NCBI RefSeq assembly: GCF_004027225.2
Contig: NC_044288.2
Coordinates: 7,499,744-7,563,743, forward strand
DNA length: 64,000 bases
Reading direction: 5' to 3'
Source of the DNA: Strigops habroptila
Taxonomy: Eukaryota; Chordata; Aves; Psittaciformes; Psittacidae
Of this stretch, positions 42,427-64,000 are shown in pieces. Made by a program: the position numbers and the translations under genes. A model generated the notes under the pieces. It worked only from the letters and a program-made list of their open reading frames with translations. It ran no database searches and had not been told where the DNA came from. The first letter of the stretch is position 1, and each line of letters opens with the position of its first letter.

Positions 42427-45400
42427 TTTACATGCCCGAGCTCAGACAGGACAAGTCATCCATGCAGCAGTCCTGAGGGGGCCATGCAGGAACAGTTTTC
42501 CAGGGGTGGGGAAGCTGTTCATGCTTGCAAGTTCTGTGAAGTTCTGCTATAGAGCAATTAAAGATTTCTCCCTGTTGCCTGGTAGTGATTAAGCTGCGAC
42601 TGTGGCTCTGTTTACAGAGGAAGAGGGGAAAGCGGAGATGGTTGTAGAAGTCTTTTGGGGAACTTTTAAAGATGTGATGTTCTTGCCATTTAAGTACTCA
42701 AGTTTTGGGGGTTTTTTTTGTCAGCCAGTGCAACAGTATTTATGCTGCAGTAGATTTTTCCCCAGTGAGGAGCAGGGCTAGCTTCCTTGTCTGGGGCTCC
42801 AGATAACACATTCACAGTGCGTGAACCACAACCTGCTCCAGAGCAAGGCAGCGATAGCTGTGTGCTGAGCAGGGGACAGGTACGGCTGTTGGCACAGCCC
42901 CTCTCGACCATGCCTGGCCCCAGACCCAGAGAAGGACTGGGCAAAGAACAGTGGATCAGTGGGGGGCTGCCCTGGGAACGGCCAGGGTGGAGGCCCCTTT
43001 TGAAAGAGGGATGGCTGGGGAGGGGGAGAAGAGAAGGCACAGCAATTGCGGTGTGCTGTGACTTTGCTTTCCCATTGCAATGACCCCCTTGGAGGACTCC
43101 AATAATCACTTACTGGTGAACTAATTCCACCTCAGCTTTGCAGCTCCCTGGACAGAAGAGGGGTCGCACTTTGCCAGTCGGTTGTTTCCATGCTGGTAGC
43201 GCACAGCGATGCTGCTGCCTCCGCTCCCCGCCCTGCACGCACACACACACACACACACACAGTGCTGCAACTGTGCCAAGAGCCTGACCTGCGCAGATGA
43301 AACCAGGCTGCCAGGCGCAGCATGTGGATGAGGGTGGTGGTGCTGCGGTGCCTTAGCCCAGGTGCTTGCAGGGCACTTGCTGGCTGCGCAGAGGAAACGG
43401 GGACACGCTGCACAGCGAGTGCTGCAGCCCTGAACCAATGTCCCCTCACCTGCACCCTCATGTGATGGCAGCAAAGAAACCGCTGTAGTCATCTAAAACC
43501 GGGGAAGTTCATATCTTCATTGTGCAGCGGTGAAGGTACATACTGCCATGGCACCATGTCAGGAAGAGGATGCATGGCACAAGCCAGAACAGGACCCCTT
43601 GACCCTGGGGAGGCACTTGCATTGCTGTTGCCAGCATCCTCTCTTTACCCTGCCTGTTAACATCAGGACCTACAACCACATTCGGTACCACTCATGATTG
43701 CTGTGGACGAGAGCAGTGCAGAATGTCCTGGGGGGTTGGAGCCATCGGGGTGGAGGCTCAGGGGCAAACACCAGAGCTCCCAGCGCAGGGAGTGGGGCAG
43801 GGGATCCGCAGCATCGCCCAACTCCAGGATACCACCACCACCACCACTGGAGGGACCACAAAGTGAAGACACCTAACTGAAGCTGATTTTTCGGCAGGAG
43901 GTATGGCTGAGCTGCTTGGTGCAGTGTGTCACAGCAGAGGCAGAGCAGGCAGACAGGACGCTGTGGTCAGTTGCATGGGTGGTGATGCCCTGCCCTGGAT
44001 GCAGGCATGCTTGGGGGGACGGAGATGTTCCTCTCCCAGGTGCCTGCCTGTGCACATGCGTAAACCACACAGTTACCAAAGCAACCAGAGAGCCGTCATC
44101 TGATCAATGAGAGAGGGATTATTCATGTCTCAGTCCATCAGAAGCAGCTATGAAGACCCCTGGGAAGTCCACTGCACACAATCTGTGTCAGTAATGCACT
44201 GAATCCACAGCTCCATAGGCAGAGGGTGTCTGAAAGTCTTCAGCTGGGGAAAAGCAGATTTAAACTGAAGGTCCATTAAAGTCCTAGTGGGCTCTAGGCA
44301 GGAGGGAACACCCTTTCTGCTTTGCTATGCAAGTGACCTCAGAAGTAACACTGACTTCTGAGCCTTTCATGTGCTGTTGGTTTTGTTCAGGTTTTTTTTT
44401 TGGAGTTGATCAGATTTAGCCAGAAAGAGAGGAAGGCACAGGGGAGACAAAGAACACCTCTGGGTAAACGGGAGGCAAATGATTCATCATGCATTCGTTA
44501 TATTGCTGAAAATAGGAAAAATGGTAAATCAGGAGGTGAAACCTCAGGTCTGCCAAAGCATTTATATAACAGCATCTTTCCCAGCATTACCATCGTAGAA
44601 ATGCTTTGGCCATTCTCAGTCCTGGCAAAGACTGCACCAGGAGTACAGCCACTGCAAATAGTAGCTGCTTAAATCAAGCATGATTTAAATAGTAAAGAGA
44701 ATAAAAATACACATTCATATTCACCTCTGGTGTTGGAAGCTGAACCCCATCAGATTCAGTGAGTTGCAGCAGTTTCATGTGATGGTGAATGGGTTTTTCA
44801 GGCTGGCCTGGAAAAGCATCTGGATGCTGGTGATTTGCCAGTGTCTGGTTGTTGCCTTTTCATTTCCACCCCTGCGTGCATGCTCTGACAGCCGGGACCC
44901 CAGCGCTGCTCTGCGAGGAACAAGCGCAGGAACCAGCACAGAGAGGGGAAAACGGATGGGAAACCTTCGCTGCCTCCTCCCAGCTGATCATCACTTCCAG
45001 CCCCCCATGCCCACACTCACGGGGTGCTCACGGGAGGTGTCTGTAAGCAAAGGCCCTTTGGTGGAGACCCTGCAGCTGAGAGTGAGCAGCCTCCTTCATC
45101 AGGAGCAACCAGCTGTGAGGATGTGGGTGTTCCGACCTCCACAGAGCCTGGACCCACAGTGCTGTCACCACGAGTGATACGGGTGATGACATCTCTATGA
45201 GCGATGCACGCATGGCCCTTCAGCCATGCTGCTGGCAGCACCAAGGGCTGTGATGCTGGCGAGCCAACCCAAAGGGTGAATACTAAGTGTCTCATCCATT
45301 TCACACTGTCACATTCCTCCTGCCAAGATAGGCAAAATAACAGGCTCTCAGTGTAACTGACTGTGGCAAGTCACGGGGGCAGCACCCACAGCCTCTCTCC

Positions 45401-45541
45401 TCATGCCCAGGATCCATGGCTTGACGGTGAAAGCAGAGGGAGCGGGTGCCCCAGCTCCCACCCGGCACCAGGCGTTCAGCAGGGTTCTGGCAGCAGCGGA
45501 TGGGTCTGGTGTCCCAGCGTGGTGAAGGTGTGCGGGTGTGC
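42427..45541. other. Tail-to-tail interval between DPYSL3 and STK32A
   Basis: No coding exon is recognised. It may be transcribed as STK32A 3' UTR on the minus strand. It contains an 11-unit CA repeat at 43,240-43,261, a short ACC trinucleotide run near 43,831-43,847 and a consensus RFX-type X-box at 44,072-44,085. Confidence 0.6.
43240..43261. repeat. CA dinucleotide microsatellite
   Basis: Eleven uninterrupted CA units preceded by CACG, in the interval between the two convergent genes. Confidence 0.95.
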
Positions 45542-63456
<17,915 letters not shown>

Positions 63457-64000
63457 CTAAGTGAGCAAATAGAGGGATAAAGCAGAGATGAGTTCTCAGC
63501 AGATTTAGGCAGGTAAAACAGTCACACGAGTGTTCTCCAGGGGCTTTAGCAAAGTCCATGCTGCCAGGTCACAGCTCCACGCACTGACACTGCAACACTG
63601 GATGTCACCAGTAAATCTCTCACCTAGTTTTCAGCCGAAGAAATGTTGCTGGGGGAAGGTGAGGGAAAGGAATTTGTCACCACAAAGATAGGAGACAGGG
63701 AATTGCACACGTCAACGTTTTATTTAACAGCACTGAATAATCTTGCTCATGTCCATCCTTCCCATGCCAGTTACTGTTTGGACAAGTCCTTTCCATCACA
63801 GAACTTCAGGTTAGAAACTGGGGAGCAGCACCTTCTTGATAAGTTTCATTCAGCTCACAGTGAACCTTGGGCTTTGTTTGAGGGTACTGGGGTTTTAAAT
63901 TTTAACCTTTCTTTAGTTATATTTCATCAATTCCTGAAAGAAACCTTGTTTCATGGAAAGACTTGGGCTTTGTCTGAGTGAAACAAAATAGACTGGTTTT
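63457..64000 (-). other. STK32A intron, right edge of window
   Basis: Upstream intron of the partial gene. A 112-codon open frame on the plus strand (63,643-63,981) has no recognisable family or splice context. Nothing else was seen. Confidence 0.55.

Overview
The window is vertebrate nuclear DNA. Spliced genes with GT-AG introns, CpG islands at first exons, a low density of interspersed repeats and compact introns point to a bird, most likely a gene-dense microchromosome; a reptile is not excluded. The gene pair DPYSL3-STK32A corresponds to a segment of human chromosome 5q32, where the two genes also lie tail to tail. I saw no prokaryotic, viral or plasmid features.

Layout: (1) 1-12,000 is intergenic DNA upstream of DPYSL3. 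It holds no recognisable protein gene, but it has a small CpG-rich patch near 2.3-2.5 kb and two exon-like segments (553-710 and 9564-9654) that could belong to an undescribed transcript. (2) 12,479-41,284, plus strand, is the complete coding part of DPYSL3 (CRMP4). There are two alternative first exons, each in its own CpG island: 1a at 12,479-12,766 for the long isoform and 1b at 22,342-22,380 for the short isoform. Thirteen shared exons follow. The assembled short form is 570 codons in one uninterrupted frame, and the long form is 653. (3) 41,285-45,541 is the tail-to-tail interval holding both 3' UTRs, with facing poly(A) signals near 42.4 kb. (4) 45,542-63,456, minus strand, holds the last ten coding exons of STK32A (YANK1), giving 360 residues plus stop. 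The N-terminal part, expected to be about 36 residues including the glycine loop, lies beyond the right edge of the window.

The two proteins are not known to act in one pathway. DPYSL3 is a cytosolic, phospho-regulated cytoskeletal adaptor of growing neurons, descended from dihydropyrimidinase. STK32A is a poorly studied AGC-type kinase with an unusual DFN motif in place of DFG. Their pairing is conserved synteny rather than an operon.

I did not find a clearly new biological system. The observations most worth a second look are an unusually GC-rich and diverged exon 4 of DPYSL3, a shortened long-isoform N-terminus, possible unannotated upstream exons, ancient MIR-like SINE fossils, convergent poly(A) signals, and several hairpins and microsatellites. 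All identifications come from reading the sequence and from recalled family knowledge; no database was searched.
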